64,000 nt of DNA from Limanda limanda (lineage: Eukaryota > Chordata > Actinopteri > Pleuronectiformes > Pleuronectidae). Positions 36,033-49,313 of the stretch are shown piece by piece. Both the position numbers and the translations under genes were made by a program. The stretch spans positions 1 to 64,000 of the forward strand of contig NW_026870470.1 of the NCBI RefSeq assembly GCF_963576545.1, in the 5' to 3' direction. The notes under the pieces are model-generated. The model was not told where the DNA came from and searched no databases. It worked only from the letters and a program-made list of their open reading frames with translations. Position 1 is the stretch's first letter, and each line of letters begins with the position of its first letter.

Positions 36033-38437
36033 GCGCGCATCGATCGGTACCATCCTTGAGCTTCTCCGACTTTCGGAAGGGTTAGGGTTAGGGTTAGGGA
36101 TGAAAGCACATAGGAGAAAGAGATATTCTTGAATAACTTTTTTTGTGAAGGTCGGAGAGACTTGCAAGTAGGCTCTACCCCCACTAAATGGGGTTGCGCG
36201 CATCGATCGGTACCATCCTTGAGCTTCTCCGACTTTCGGAAGGGTTAGGGTTAGGGTTAGGGATGAAAGCACATAGGAGAAAGAGATATTCTTGAATAAC
36301 TTTTTTTGTGAAGGTCGGAGAGACTTGGAAAGTGGTTGCATCTGGACTAATTTGGGTCCTGCGGATCGATTGGTACCATCCCCGAGCTTGTACGACCTTC
36401 GGAAGAGGTCGACCGACGAAATTCCCCCAAATCTGAGGAGATATTCTTGAATAACTTTTTTTGTCAAGGTCGGAGAGACTTGCAAGTAGGCTCTACCCCC
36501 ACTAAATGGGGTTGCGCGCATCGATCGGTACCATCCTTGAGCTTCTCCGACTTTCGGAAGGGTTAGGGTTAGGGTTAGGGATGAAAGCACATAGGAGAAA
36601 GAGATATTCTTGAATAACTTTTTTTGTGAAGGTCGGAGAGACTTGGAAAGTGGTTGCATCTGGACTAATTTGGGTCCTGCGGATCGATTGGTACCATCCC
36701 CGAGCTTGTACGACCTTCGGAAGAGGTCGACCGACGAAATTCCCCCAAATCTGAGGAGATATTCTTGAATAACTTTTTTTGTGAAGGTCGGAGAGACTTG
36801 CAAGTAGGCTCTACCCCCACTAAATGGGGTAGCGCGCATCGATCGGTACCATCCTTGAGCTTCTCCGACTTTCGGAAGGGTTAGGGTTAGGGTTAGGGAT
36901 GAAAGCACATAGGAGAAAGAGATATTCTTGAATAACTTTTTTTGTGAAGGTCGGAGAGACTTGCAAGTAGGCTCTACCCCCACTAAATGGGGTAGCGCGC
37001 ATCGATCGGTACCATCCTTGAGCTTCTCCGACTTTCGGAAGGGTTAGGGTTAGGGTTAGGGATGAAAGCACATAGGAGAAAGAGATATTCTTGAATAACT
37101 TTTTTTGTGAAGGTCGGAGAGACTTGGAAAGTGGTTGCATCTGGACTAATTTGGGTCCTGCGGATCGATTGGTACCATCCCCGAGCTTGTACGACCTTCG
37201 GAAGAGGTCGACCGACGAAATTCCCCCAAATCTGAGGAGATATTCTTGAATAACTTTTTTTGTGAAGGTCGGAGAGACTTGCAAGTAGGCTCTACCCCCA
37301 CTAAATGGGGTAGCGCGCATCGATCGGTACCATCCTTGAGCTTCTCCGACTTTCGGAAGGGTTAGGGTTAGGGTTAGGGATGAAAGCACATAGGAGAAAG
37401 AGATATTCTTGAATAACTTTTTTTGTGAAGGTCGGAGAGACTTGCAAGTAGGCTCTACCCCCACTAAATGGGGTAGCGCGCATCGATCGGTACCATCCTT
37501 GAGCTTCTCCGACTTTCGGAAGGGTTAGGGTTAGGGTTAGGGATGAAAGCACATAGGAGAAAGAGATATTCTTGAATAACTTTTTTTGTGAAGGTCGGAG
37601 AGACTTGCAAGTAGGCTCTACCCCCACTAAATGGGGTAGCGCGCATCGATCGGTACCATCCTTGAGCTTCTCCGACTTTCGGAAGGGTTAGGGTTAGGGT
37701 TAGGGATGAAAGCACATAGGAGAAAGAGATATTCTTGAATAACTTTTTTTGTGAAGGTCGGAGAGACTTGGAAAGTGGTTGCATCTGGACTAATTTGGGT
37801 CCTGCGGATCGATTGGTACCATCCCCGAGCTTGTACGACCTTCGGAAGAGGTCGACCGACGAAATTCCCCCAAATCTGAGGAGATATTCTTGAATAACTT
37901 TTTTTGTGAAGGTCGGAGAGACTTGCAAGTAGGCTCTACCCCCACTAAATGGGGTAGCGCGCATCGATCGGTACCATCCTTGAGCTTCTCCGACTTTCGG
38001 AAGGGTTAGGGTTAGGGTTAGGGATGAAAGCACATAGGAGAAAGAGATATTCTTGAATAACTTTTTTTGTGAAGGTCGGAGAGACTTGCAAGTAGGCTCT
38101 ACCCCCACTAAATGGGGTTGCGCGCATCGATCGGTACCATCCTTGAGCTTCTCCGACTTTCGGAAGGGTTAGGGTTAGGGTTAGGGATGAAAGCACATAG
38201 GAGAAAGAGATATTCTTGAATAACTTTTTTTGTGAAGGTCGGAGAGACTTGGAAAGTGGTTGCATCTGGACTAATTTGGGTCCTGCGGATCGATTGGTAC
38301 CATCCCCGAGCTTGTACGACCTTCGGAAGAGGTCGACCGACGAAATTCCCCCAAATCTGAGGAGATATTCTTGAATAACTTTTTTTGTGAAGGTCGGAGA
38401 GACTTGCAAGTAGGCTCTACCCCCACTAAATGGGGTA
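36033..38437 (+). repeat. Fourth partial copy of the 4,810 bp higher-order repeat
   Basis: These ten units (S L L S L S S L S L) match 24349-26753 and the corresponding part of copies 1 and 2. The diagnostic TTTTGTCAAGG change recurs at 36465, exactly 11,684 bp after 24781. This copy arrived as part of the 11.7 kb duplication. Confidence 0.92.
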
Positions 38438-39881
38438 GCGCGCATCGATCGGTACCAATCTTTGAGCTTCTCCGACTTTCGGAAGGGTTAGGGTTAGGGT
38501 TAGGGATGAAAGCACATAGGAGAAAGAGATATTCTTGAATAACTTTTTTTGTGAAGGTCGGAGAGACTTGCAAGTACGCTCTACCCCCACTAAATGGGGT
38601 AGCGCGCATCGATCGGTACCATCCTTGAGCTTCTCCGACTTTCGGAAGGGTTAGGGTTAGGGTTAGGGATGAAAGCACATAGGAGAAAGAGATATTCTTG
38701 AATAACTTTTTTTGTGAAGGTCGGAGAGACTTGGAAAGTGGTTGCATCTGGACTAATTTGGGTCCTGCGGATCGATTGGTACCATCCCCGAGCTTGTACG
38801 ACCTTCGGAAGAGGTCGACCGACGAAATTCCCCCAAATCTGAGGAGATATTCTTGAATAACTTTTTTTGTGAAGGTCGGAGAGACTTGCAAGTAGGCTCT
38901 ACCCCCACTAAATGGGGTAGCGCGCATCGATCGGTACCATCCTTGAGCTTCTCCGACTTTCGGAAGGGTTAGGGTTAGGGTTAGGGATGAAAGCACATAG
39001 GAGAAAGAGATATTCTTGAATAACTTTTTTTGTGAAGGTCGGAGAGACTTGCAAGTAGGCTCTACCCCCACTAAATGGGGTAGCGCGCATCGATCGGTAC
39101 CATCCTTGAGCTTCTCCGACTTTCGGAAGGGTTAGGGTTAGGGTTAGGGATGAAAGCACATAGGAGAAAGAGATATTCTTGAATAACTTTTTTTGTGAAG
39201 GTCGGAGAGACTTGGAAAGTGGTTGCATCTGGACTAATTTGGGTCCTGCGGATCGATTGGTACCATCCCCGAGCTTGTACGACCTTCGGAAGAGGTCGAC
39301 CGACGAAATTCCCCCAAATCTGAGGAGATATTCTTGAATAACTTTTTTTGTGAAGGTCGGAGAGACTTGCAAGTAGGCTCTACCCCCACTAAATGGGGTA
39401 GCGCGCATCGATCGGTACCATCCTTGAGCTTCTCAGACTTTCGGAAGGGTTAGGGTTAGGGTTAGGGATGAAAGCACATAGGAGAAAGAGATATTCTTGA
39501 ATAACTTTTTTTGTGAAGGTCGGAGAGACTTGGAAAGTGGTTGCATCTGGACTAATTTGGGTCCTGCGGATCGATTGGTACCATCCCCGAGCTTGTACGA
39601 CCTTCGGAAGAGGTCGACCGACGAAATTCCCCCAAATCTGAGGAGATATTCTTGAATAACTGTTTTTGTGAAGGACGGAGAGACTTGCAAGTAGGCTCTA
39701 CCCCCACTAAATGGGGTAGCGCGCATCGATCGGTACCATCCTTGAGCTTCTCCGACTTTCGGAAGGGTTAGGGTTAGGGTTAGGGATGAAAGCACATAGG
39801 AGAAAGAGATATTCTTGAATAACTTTTTTTGTGAAGGTCGGAGAGACTTGCAAGTAGGCTCTACCCCCACTAAATGGGGTT
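38438..39881 (+). repeat. Marked six-unit cassette, copy 6
   Basis: The order is S* L S L1 L2 S, matching 26754-28197 at 11,684 bp. S* and L2 markers are present. L1 at 39083 has the ordinary GGTACCATCC head rather than GGTACTATCC, so this marker was lost after the duplication, by back-mutation or conversion from a neighbour. Confidence 0.88.
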
Positions 39882-42800
39882 GCGCGCATCGATCGGTACC
39901 ATCCTTGAGCTTCTCCGACTTTCGGAAGGGTTAGGGTTAGGGTTAGGGATGAAAGCACATAGGAGAAAGAGATATTCTTGAATAACTTTTTTTGTGAAGG
40001 TCGGAGAGACTTGGAAAGTGGTTGCATCTGGACTAATTTGGGTCCTGCGGATCGATTGGTACCATCCCCGAGCTTGTACGACCTTCGGAAGAGGTCGACC
40101 GACGAAATTCCCCCAAATCTGAGGAGATATTCTTGAATAACTTTTTTTGTGAAGGTCGGAGAGACTTGCAAGTAGGCTCTACCCCCACTAAATGGGGTAG
40201 CGCGCATCGATCGGTACCATCCTTGAGCTTCTCCGACTTTCGGAAGGGTTAGGGTTAGGGTTAGGGATGAAAGCACATAGGAGAAAGAGATATTCTTGAA
40301 TAACTTTTTTTGTGAAGGTCGGAGAGACTTGGAAAGTGGTTGCATCTGGACTAATTTGGGTCCTGCGGATCGATTGGTACCATCCCCGAGCTTGTACGAC
40401 CTTCGGAAGAGGTCGACCGACGAAATTCCCCCAAATCTGAGGAGATATTCTTGAATAACTTTTTTTGTGAAGGTCGGAGAGACTTGCAAGTAGGCTCTAC
40501 CCCCACTAAATGGGGTAGCGCGCATCGATCGGTACCATCTTTGAGCTTCTCCGACTTTCGGAAGGGTTAGGGTTAGGGTTAGGGATGAAAGCACATAGGA
40601 GAAAGAGATATTCTTGAATAACTTTTTTTGTGAAGGTCGGAGAGACTTGCAAGTAGGCTCTACCCCCACTAAATGGGGTTGCGCGCATCGATCGGTACCA
40701 TCCTTGAGCTTCTCCGACTTTCGGAAGGGTTAGGGTTAGGGTTAGGGATGAAAGCACATAGGAGAAAGAGATATTCTTGAATAACTTTTTTTGTGAAGGT
40801 CGGAGAGACTTGGAAAGTGGTTGCATCTGGACTAATTTGGGTCCTGCGGATCGATTGGTACCATCCCCGAGCTTGTACGACCTTCGGAAGAGGTCGACCG
40901 ACGAAATTCCCCCAAATCTGAGGAGATATTCTTGAATAACTTTTTTTGTGAAGGTCGGAGAGACTTGCAAGTAGGCTCTACCCCCACTAAATGGGGTAGC
41001 GCGCATCGATCGGTACCATCCTTGAGCTTCTCAGACTTTCGGAAGGGTTAGGGTTAGGGTTAGGGATGAAAGCACATAGGAGAAAGAGATATTCTTGAAT
41101 AACTTTTTTTGTGAAGGTCGGAGAGACTTGGAAAGTGGTTGCATCTGGACTAATTTGGGTCCTGCGGATCGATTGGTACCATCCCCGAGCTTGTACAACC
41201 TTCGGAAGAGGTCGACCGACGAAATTCCCCCAAATCTGAGGAGATATTCTTGAATAACTTTTTTTGTGAAGGTCGGAGAGACTTGCAAGTAGGCTCTACC
41301 CCCACTAAATGGGGTAGCGCGCATCGATCGGTACCATCCTTGAGCTTCTCCGACTTTCGGAAGGGTTAGGGTTAGGGTTAGGGATGAAAGCACATAGGAG
41401 AAAGAGATATTCTTGAATAACTTTTTTTGTGAAGGTCGGAGAGACTTGGAAAGTGGTTGCATCTGGACTAATTTGGGTCCTGCGGATCGATTGGTACCAT
41501 CCCCGAGCTTGTACGACCTTCGGAAGAGGTCGACCGACGAAATTCCCCCAAATCTGAGGAGATATTCTTGAATAACTTTTTTTGTGAAGGTCGGAGAGAC
41601 TTGCAAGTAGGCTCTACCCCCACTAAATGGGGTAGCGCGCATCGATCGGTACCATCCTTGAGCTTCTCCGACTTTCGGAAGGGTTAGGGTTAGGGTTAGG
41701 GATGAAAGCACATAGGAGAAAGAGATATTCTTGAATAACTTTTTTTGTGAAGGTCGGAGAGACTTGCAAGTAGGCTCTACCCCCACTAAATGGGGTAGCG
41801 CGCATCGATCGGTACTATCCTTGAGCTTCTCCGACTTTCGGAAGGGTTAGGGTTAGGGTTAGGGATGAAAGCACATAGGAGAAAGAGATATTCTTGAATA
41901 ACTTTTTTTGTGAATGTCGGAGAGACTTGGAAAGTGGTTGCATCTGGACTAATTTGGGTCCTGCGGATCGATTGGTACCATCCCCGAGCTTGTACGACCT
42001 TCGGAAGAGGTCGACCGACGAAATTCCCCCAAATCTGAGGAGATATTCTTGAATAACTTTTTTTGTGAAGGTCGGAGAGACTTGCAAGTAGGCTCTACCC
42101 CCACTAAATGGGGTAGCGCGCATCGATCGGTACCATCCTTGAGCTTCTCAGACTTTCGGAAGGGTTAGGGTTAGGGTTAGGGATGAAAGCACATAGGAGA
42201 AAGAGATATTCTTGAATAACTTTTTTTGTGAAGGTCGGAGAGACTTGGAAAGTGGTTGCATCTGGACTAATTTGGGTCCTGCGGATCGATTGGTACCATC
42301 CCCGAGCTTGTACGACCTTCGGAAGAGGTCGACCGACGAAATTCCCCCAAATCTGAGGAGATATTCTTGAATAACTGTTTTTGTGAAGGACGGAGAGACT
42401 TGCAAGTAGGCTCTACCCCCACTAAATGGGGTAGCGCGCATCGATCGGTACCATCCTTGAGCTTCTCCGACTTTCGGAAGGGTTAGGGTTAGGGTTAGGG
42501 ATGAAAGCACATAGGAGAAAGAGATATTCTTGAATAACTTTTTTTGTGAAGGTCGGAGAGACTTGCAAGTAGGCTCTACCCCCACTAAATGGGGTTGCGC
42601 GCATCGATCGGTACCATCCTTGAGCTTCTCCGACTTTCGGAAGGGTTAGGGTTAGGGTTAGGGATGAAAGCACATAGGAGAAAGAGATATTCTTGAATAA
42701 CTTTTTTTGTGAAGGTCGGAGAGACTTGGAAAGTGGTTGCATCTGGACTAATTTGGGTCCTGCGGATCGATTGGTACCATCCCCGAGCTTGTACGACCTT

Positions 42801-44194
42801 CGGAAGAGGTCGACCGACGAAATTCCCCCAAATCTGAGGAGATATTCTTGAATAACTTTTTTTGTGAAGGTCGGAGAGACTTGCAAGTAGGCTCTACCCC
42901 CACTAAATGGGGTAACGCGCATCGATCGGTACCATCCTTGAGCTTCTCCGACTTTCGGAAGGGTTAGGGTTAGGGTTAGGGATGAAAGCACATAGGAGAA
43001 AGAGATATTCTTGAATAACTTTTTTTGTGAAGGTCGGAGAGACTTGGAAAGTGGTTGCATCTGGACTAATTTGGGTCCTGCGGATCGATTGGTACCATCC
43101 CCGAGCTTGTACGACCTTCGGAAGAGGTCGACCGACGAAATTCCCCCAAATCTGAGGAGATATTCTTGAATAACTTTTTTTGTGAAGGTCGGAGAGACTT
43201 GCAAGTAGGCTCTACCCCCACTAAATGGGGTAGCGCGCATCGATCGGTACCATCTTTGAGCTTCTCCGACTTTCGGAAGGGTTAGGGTTAGGGTTAGGGA
43301 TGAAAGCACATAGGAGAAAGAGATATTCTTGAATAACTTTTTTTGTGAAGGTCGGAGAGACTTGCAAGTAGGCTCTACCCCCACTAAATGGGGTTGCGCG
43401 CATCGATCGGTACCATCCTTGAGCTTCTCCGACTTTCGGAAGGGTTAGGGTTAGGGTTAGGGATGAAAGCACATAGGAGAAAGAGATATTCTTGAATAAC
43501 TTTTTTTGTGAAGGTCGGAGAGACTTGGAAAGTGGTTGCATCTGGACTAATTTGGGTCCTGCGGATCGATTGGTACCATCCCCGAGCTTGTACGACCTTC
43601 GGAAGAGGTCGACCGACGAAATTCCCCCAAATCTGAGGAGATATTCTTGAATAACTTTTTTTGTGAAGGTCGGAGAGACTTGCAAGTAGGCTCTACCCCC
43701 ACTAAATGGGGTAGCGCGCATCGATCGGTACCATCCTTGAGCTTCTCCGACTTTCGGAAGGGTTAGGGTTAGGGTTAGGGATGAAAGCACATAGGAGAAA
43801 GAGATATTCTTGAATAACTTTTTTTGTGAAGGTCGGAGAGACTTGCAAGTAGGCTCTACCCCCACTAAATGGGGTAGCGCGCATCGATCGGTACTATCCT
43901 TGAGCTTCTCCGACTTTCGGAAGGGTTAGGGTTAGGGTTAGGGATGAAAGCACATAGGAGAAAGAGATATTCTTGAATAACTTTTTTTGTGAAGGTCGGA
44001 GAGACTTGGAAAGTGGTTGCATCTGGACTAATTTGGGTCCTGCGGATCGATTGGTACCATCCCCGAGCTTGTACGACCTTCGGAAGAGGTCGACCGACGA
44101 AATTCCCCCAAATCTGAGGAGATATTCTTGAATAACTTTTTTTGTGAAGGTCGGAGAGACTTGCAAGTAGGCTCTACCCCCACTAAATGGGGTT

Positions 44195-47100
44195 GCGCGC
44201 ATCGATCGGTACCATCCTTGAGCTTCTCCGACTTTCGGAAGGGTTAGGGTTAGGGTTAGGGATGAAAGCACATAGGAGAAAGAGATATTCTTGAATAACT
44301 TTTTTTGTGAAGGTCGGAGAGACTTGGAAAGTGGTTGCATCTGGACTAATTTGGGTCCTGCGGATCGATTGGTACCATCCCCGAGCTTGTACGACCTTCG
44401 GAAGAGGTCGACCGACGAAATTCCCCCAAATCTGAGGAGATATTCTTGAATAACTGTTTTTGTGAAGGACGGAGAGACTTGCAAGTAGGCTCTACCCCCA
44501 CTAAATGGGGTAGCGCGCATCGATCGGTACCATCCTTGAGCTTCTCCGACTTTCGGAAGGGTTAGGGTTAGGGTTAGGGATGAAAGCACATAGGAGAAAG
44601 AGATATTCTTGAATAACTTTTTTTGTGAAGGTCGGAGAGACTTGCAAGTAGGCTCTACCCCCACTAAATGGGGTTGCGCGCATCGATCGGTACCATCCTT
44701 GAGCTTCTCCGACTTTCGGAAGGGTTAGGGTTAGGGTTAGGGATGAAAGCACATAGGAGAAAGAGATATTCTTGAATAACTTTTTTTGTGAAGGTCGGAG
44801 AGACTTGGAAAGTGGTTGCATCTGGACTAATTTGGGTCCTGCAGATCGATTGGTACCATCCCCGAGCTTGTACGACCTTCGGAAGAGGTCGACCGACGAA
44901 ATTCCCCCAAATCTGAGGAGATATTCTTGAATAACTTTTTTTGTGAAGGTCGGAGAGACTTGCAAGTAGGCTCTACCCCCACTAAATGGGGTAGCGCGCA
45001 TCGATCGGTACCATCCTTGAGCTTCTCCGACTTTCGGAAGGGTTAGGGTTAGGGTTAGGGATGAAAGCACATAGGAGAAAGAGATATTCTTGAATAACTT
45101 TTTTTGTGAAGGTCGGAGAGACTTGGAAAGTGGTTGCATCTGGACTAATTTGGGTCCTGCGGATCGATTGGTACCATCCCCGAGCTTGTACGACCTTTGG
45201 AAGAGGTCGACCGACGAAATTCCCCCAAATCTGAGGAGATATTCTTGAATAACTTTTTTTGTGAAGGTCGGAGAGACTTGCAAGTAGGCTCTACCCCCAC
45301 TAAATGGGGTAGCGCGCATCGATCGGTACCATCCTTGAGCTTCTCCGACTTTCGGAAGGGTTAGGGTTAGGGTTAGGGATGAAAGCACATAGGAGAAAGA
45401 GATATTCTTGAATAACTTTTTTTGTGAAGGTCGGAGAGACTTGCAAGTAGGCTCTACCCCCACTAAATGGGGTTGCGCGCATCGATCGGTACCATCCTTG
45501 AGCTTCTCCGACTTTCGGAAGGGTTAGGGTTAGGGTTAGGGATGAAAGCACATAGGAGAAAGAGATATTCTTGAATAACTTTTTTTGTGAAGGTCGGAGA
45601 GACTTGGAAAGTGGTTGCATCTGGACTAATTTGGGTCCTGCGGATCGATTGGTACCATCCCCGAGCTTGTACGACCTTCGGAAGAGGTCGACCGACGAAA
45701 TTCCCCCAAATCTGAGGAGATATTCTTGAATAACTTTTTTTGTGAAGGTCGGAGAGACTTGCAAGTAGGCTCTACCCCCACTAAATGGGGTAGCGCGCAT
45801 CGATCAGTACCATCCTTGAGCTTCTCCGACTTTCGGAAGGGTTAGGGTTAGGGTTAGGGATGAAAGCACATAGGAGAAAGAGATATTCTTGAATAACTTT
45901 TTTTGTGAAGGTCGGAGAGACTTGCAAGTAGGCTCTACCCCCACTAAATGGGGTAGCGCGCATCGATCGGTACCATCCTTGAGCTTCTCCGACTTTCGGA
46001 AGGGTTAGGGTTAGGGTTAGGGATGAAAGCACATAGGAGAAAGAGATATTCTTGAATAACTTTTTTTGTGAAGGTCGGAGAGACTTGGAAAGTGGTTGCA
46101 TCTGGACTAATTTGGGTCCTGCGGATCGATTGGTACCATCCCCGAGCTTGTACGACCTTCGGAAGAGGTCGACCGACGAAATTCCCCCAAATCTGAGGAG
46201 ATATTCTTGAATAACTTTTTTTGTGAAGGTCGGAGAGACTTGCAAGTAGGCTCTACCCCCACTAAATGGGGTAGCGCGCATCGATCGGTACCATCCTTGA
46301 GCTTCTCCGACTTTCGGAAGGGTTAGGGTTAGGGTTAGGGATGAAAGCACATAGGAGAAAGAGATATTCTTGAATAACTTTTTTTGTGAAGGTCGGAGAG
46401 ACTTGCAAGTAGGCTCTACCCCCACTAAATGGGGTTGCGCGCATCGATCGGTACCATCCTTTAGCTTCTCCGACTTTCGGAAGGGTTAGGGTTAGGGTTA
46501 GGGATGAAAGCACATAGGAGAAAGAGATATTCTTGAATAACTTTTTTTGTGAAGGTCGGAGAGACTTGGAAAGTGGTTGCATCTGGACTAATTTGGGTCC
46601 TGCGGATCGATTGGTACCATCCCCGAGCTTGTACGACCTTCGGAAGAGGTCGACCGACGAAATTCCCCCAAATCTGAGGAGATATTCTTGAATAACTTTT
46701 TTTGTGAAGGTCGGAGAGACTTGCAAGTAGGCTCTACCCCCACTAAATGGGGTAGCGCGCATCGATCGGTACCATCCTTGAGCTTCTCCGACTTTCGGAA
46801 GGGTTAGGGTTAGGGTTAGGGATGAAAGCACATAGGAGAAAGAGATATTCTTGAATAACTTTTTTTGTGAAGGTCGGAGAGACTTGCAAGTAGGCTCTAC
46901 CCCCACTAAATGGGGTAGCGCGCATCGATCGGTACCATCCTTGAGCTTCTCCGACTTTCGGAAGGGTTAGGGTTAGGGTTAGGGATGAAAGCACATAGGA
47001 GAAAGAGATATTCTTGAATAACTTTTTTTGTGAAGGTCGGAGAGACTTGGAAAGTGGTTGCATCTGGACTAATTTGGGTCCTGCGGATCGATTGGTACCA

Positions 47101-47398
47101 TCCCCGAGCTTGTACGACCTTCGGAAGAGGTCGACCGACGAAATTCCCCCAAATCTGAGGAGATATTCTTGAATAACTTTTTTTGTGAAGGTCGGAGAGA
47201 CTTGCAAGTAGGCTCTACCCCCACTAAATGGGGTAGCGCGCATCGATCGGCACCATCCTTGAGCTTCTCCGACTTTCGGAAGGGTTAGGGTTAGGGTTAG
47301 GGATGAAAGCACATAGGAGAAAGAGATATTCTTGAATAACTTTTTTTGTGAAGGTCGGAGAGACTTGCAAGTAGGCTCTACCCCCACTAAATGGGGTT
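44195..47398 (+). repeat. 3,204 bp block, copy 2 of 3
   Basis: This copy has the same 13-unit order and barcode series as 32511-35714. The first L has the GAAGGACGG core but an ordinary TTCTCCGAC head, and it is preceded by a GGGGTT unit end. Both features are shared with copy 3 and not with copy 1, so copy 3 most likely came from this one. Confidence 0.93.
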
Positions 47399-49313
47399 GC
47401 GCGCATCGATCGGTACCATCCTTGAGCTTCTCCGACTTTCGGAAGGGTTAGGGTTAGGGTTAGGGATGAAAGCACATAGGAGAAAGAGATATTCTTGAAT
47501 AACTTTTTTTGTGAAGGTCGGAGAGACTTGGAAAGTGGTTGCATCTGGACTAATTTGGGTCCTGCGGATCGATTGGTACCATCCCCGAGCTTGTACGACC
47601 TTCGGAAGAGGTCGACCGACGAAATTCCCCCAAATCTGAGGAGATATTCTTGAATAACTTTTTTTGTGAAGGTCGGAGAGACTTGCAAGTAGGCTCTACC
47701 CCCACTAAATGGGGTAACGCGCATCGATCGGTACCATCCTTGAGCTTCTCCGACTTTCGGAAGGGTTAGGGTTAGGGTTAGGGATGAAAGCACATAGGAG
47801 AAAGAGATATTCTTGAATAACTTTTTTTGTGAAGGTCGGAGAGACTTGGAAAGTGGTTGCATCTGGACTAATTTGGGTCCTGCGGATCGATTGGTACCAT
47901 CCCCGAGCTTGTACGACCTTCGGAAGAGGTCGACCGACGAAATTCCCCCAAATCTGAGGAGATATTCTTGAATAACTTTTTTTGTGAAGGTCGGAGAGAC
48001 TTGCAAGTAGGCTCTACCCCCACTAAATGGGGTTGCGCGCATCGATCGGTACCATCCTTGAGCTTCTCCGACTTTCGGAAGGGTTAGGGTTAGGGTTAGG
48101 GATGAAAGCACATAGGAGAAAGAGATATTCTTGAATAACTTTTTTTGTGAAGGTCGGAGAGACTTGGAAAGTGGTTGCATCTGGACTAATTTGGGTCCTG
48201 CGGATCGATTGGTACCATCCCCGAGCTTGTACGACCTTCGGAAGAGGTCGACCGACGAAATTCCCCCAAATCTGAGGAGATATTCTTGAATAACTTTTTT
48301 TGTGAAGGTCGGAGAGACTTGCAAGTAGGCTCTACCCCCACTAAATGGGGTAGCGCGCATCGATCGGTACCATCCTTGAGCTTCTCCGACTTTCGGAAGG
48401 GTTAGGGTTAGGGTTAGGGATGAAAGCACATAGGAGAAAGAGATATTCTTGAATAACTTTTTTGTGAAGGTCGGAGAGACTTGCAAGTAGGCTCTACCCC
48501 CACTAAATGGGGTAGCGCGCATCGATCGGTACCATCCTTGAGCTTCTCCGACTTTCGGAAGGGTTAGGGTTAGGGTTAGGGATGAAAGCACATAGGAGAA
48601 AGAGATATTCTTGAATAACTTTTTTTGTGAAGGTCGGAGAGACTTGGAAAGTGGTTGCATCTGGACTAATTTGGGTCCTGCGGATCGATTGGTACCATCC
48701 CCGAGCTTGTACGACCTTCGGAAGAGGTCGACCGACGAAATTCCCCCAAATCTGAGGAGATATTCTTGAATAACTTTTTTTGTGAAGGTCGGAGAGACTT
48801 GCAAGTAGGCTCTACCCCCACTAAATGGGGTAGCGCGCATCGATCGGTACCATCTTTGAGCTTCTCCGACTTTCGGAAGGGTTAGGGTTAGGGTTAGGGA
48901 TGAAAGCACATAGGAGAAAGAGATATTCTTGAATAACTTTTTTTGTGAAGGTCGGAGAGACTTGCAAGTAGGCTCTACCCCCACTAAATGGGGTTGCGCG
49001 CATCGATCGGTACCATCCTTGAGCTTCTCCGACTTTCGGAAGGGTTAGGGTTAGGGTTAGGGATGAAAGCACATAGGAGAAAGAGATATTCTTGAATAAC
49101 TTTTTTTGTGAAGGTCGGAGAGACTTGGAAAGTGGTTGCATCTGGACTAATTTGGGTCCTGCGGATCGATTGGTACCATCCCCGAGCTTGTACGACCTTC
49201 GGAAGAGGTCGACCGACGAAATTCCCCCAAATCTGAGGAGATATTCTTGAATAACTTTTTTTGTGAAGGTCGGAGAGACTTGCAAGTAGGCTCTACCCCC
49301 ACTAAATGGGGTT
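47399..49313 (+). repeat. Mosaic array segment between the 3,204 bp blocks
   Basis: Unit starts: L47399 L47717 L48035 S48353 L48515 S48833 L48996. The GGTAACGCGC marker at 47717 and GGTACCATCTTT at 48833 resemble 42915 and 43233 but sit at different unit distances, so the segment is rearranged rather than a simple copy. S48353 is 162 bp because its T7 run (48458 onward) has only six T. Confidence 0.88.

Larger units (their letters stand above)
35715..47398 (+). repeat. 11,684 bp tandem duplication, right copy (27 L + 19 S)
   Basis: Unit starts: L35715 S36033 L36196 L36514 S36832 L36995 S37313 S37476 L37639 S37957 L38120 S38438 L38602 S38920 L39083 L39401 S39719 L39882 L40200 S40518 L40681 L40999 L41317 S41635 L41798 L42116 S42434 L42597 L42915 S43233 L43396 S43714 L43877 L44195 S44513 L44676 L44994 S45312 L45475 S45793 L45956 S46274 L46437 S46755 L46918 S47236. 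It directly abuts the left copy. Differences include loss of GGTACTATCC at 39083, TTCTCAGAC in 40999 but not in 29318, and TTCTCCGAC in 44195 where 32511 has TTCTCAGAC. Confidence 0.94.

Noticed and set aside
47224..48984. Long - strand open frames (up to 586 codons) with repeated LTLTLTLP or NPNPNPS stretches
   Set aside because: They are the telomeric repeat and unit sequence translated. L is 3 x 106 bp, so frames stay open over runs of L and close or shift at S. Overlapping frames of the same sequence are open in other phases, no frame is conserved over S/L changes, and no domain is recognisable.
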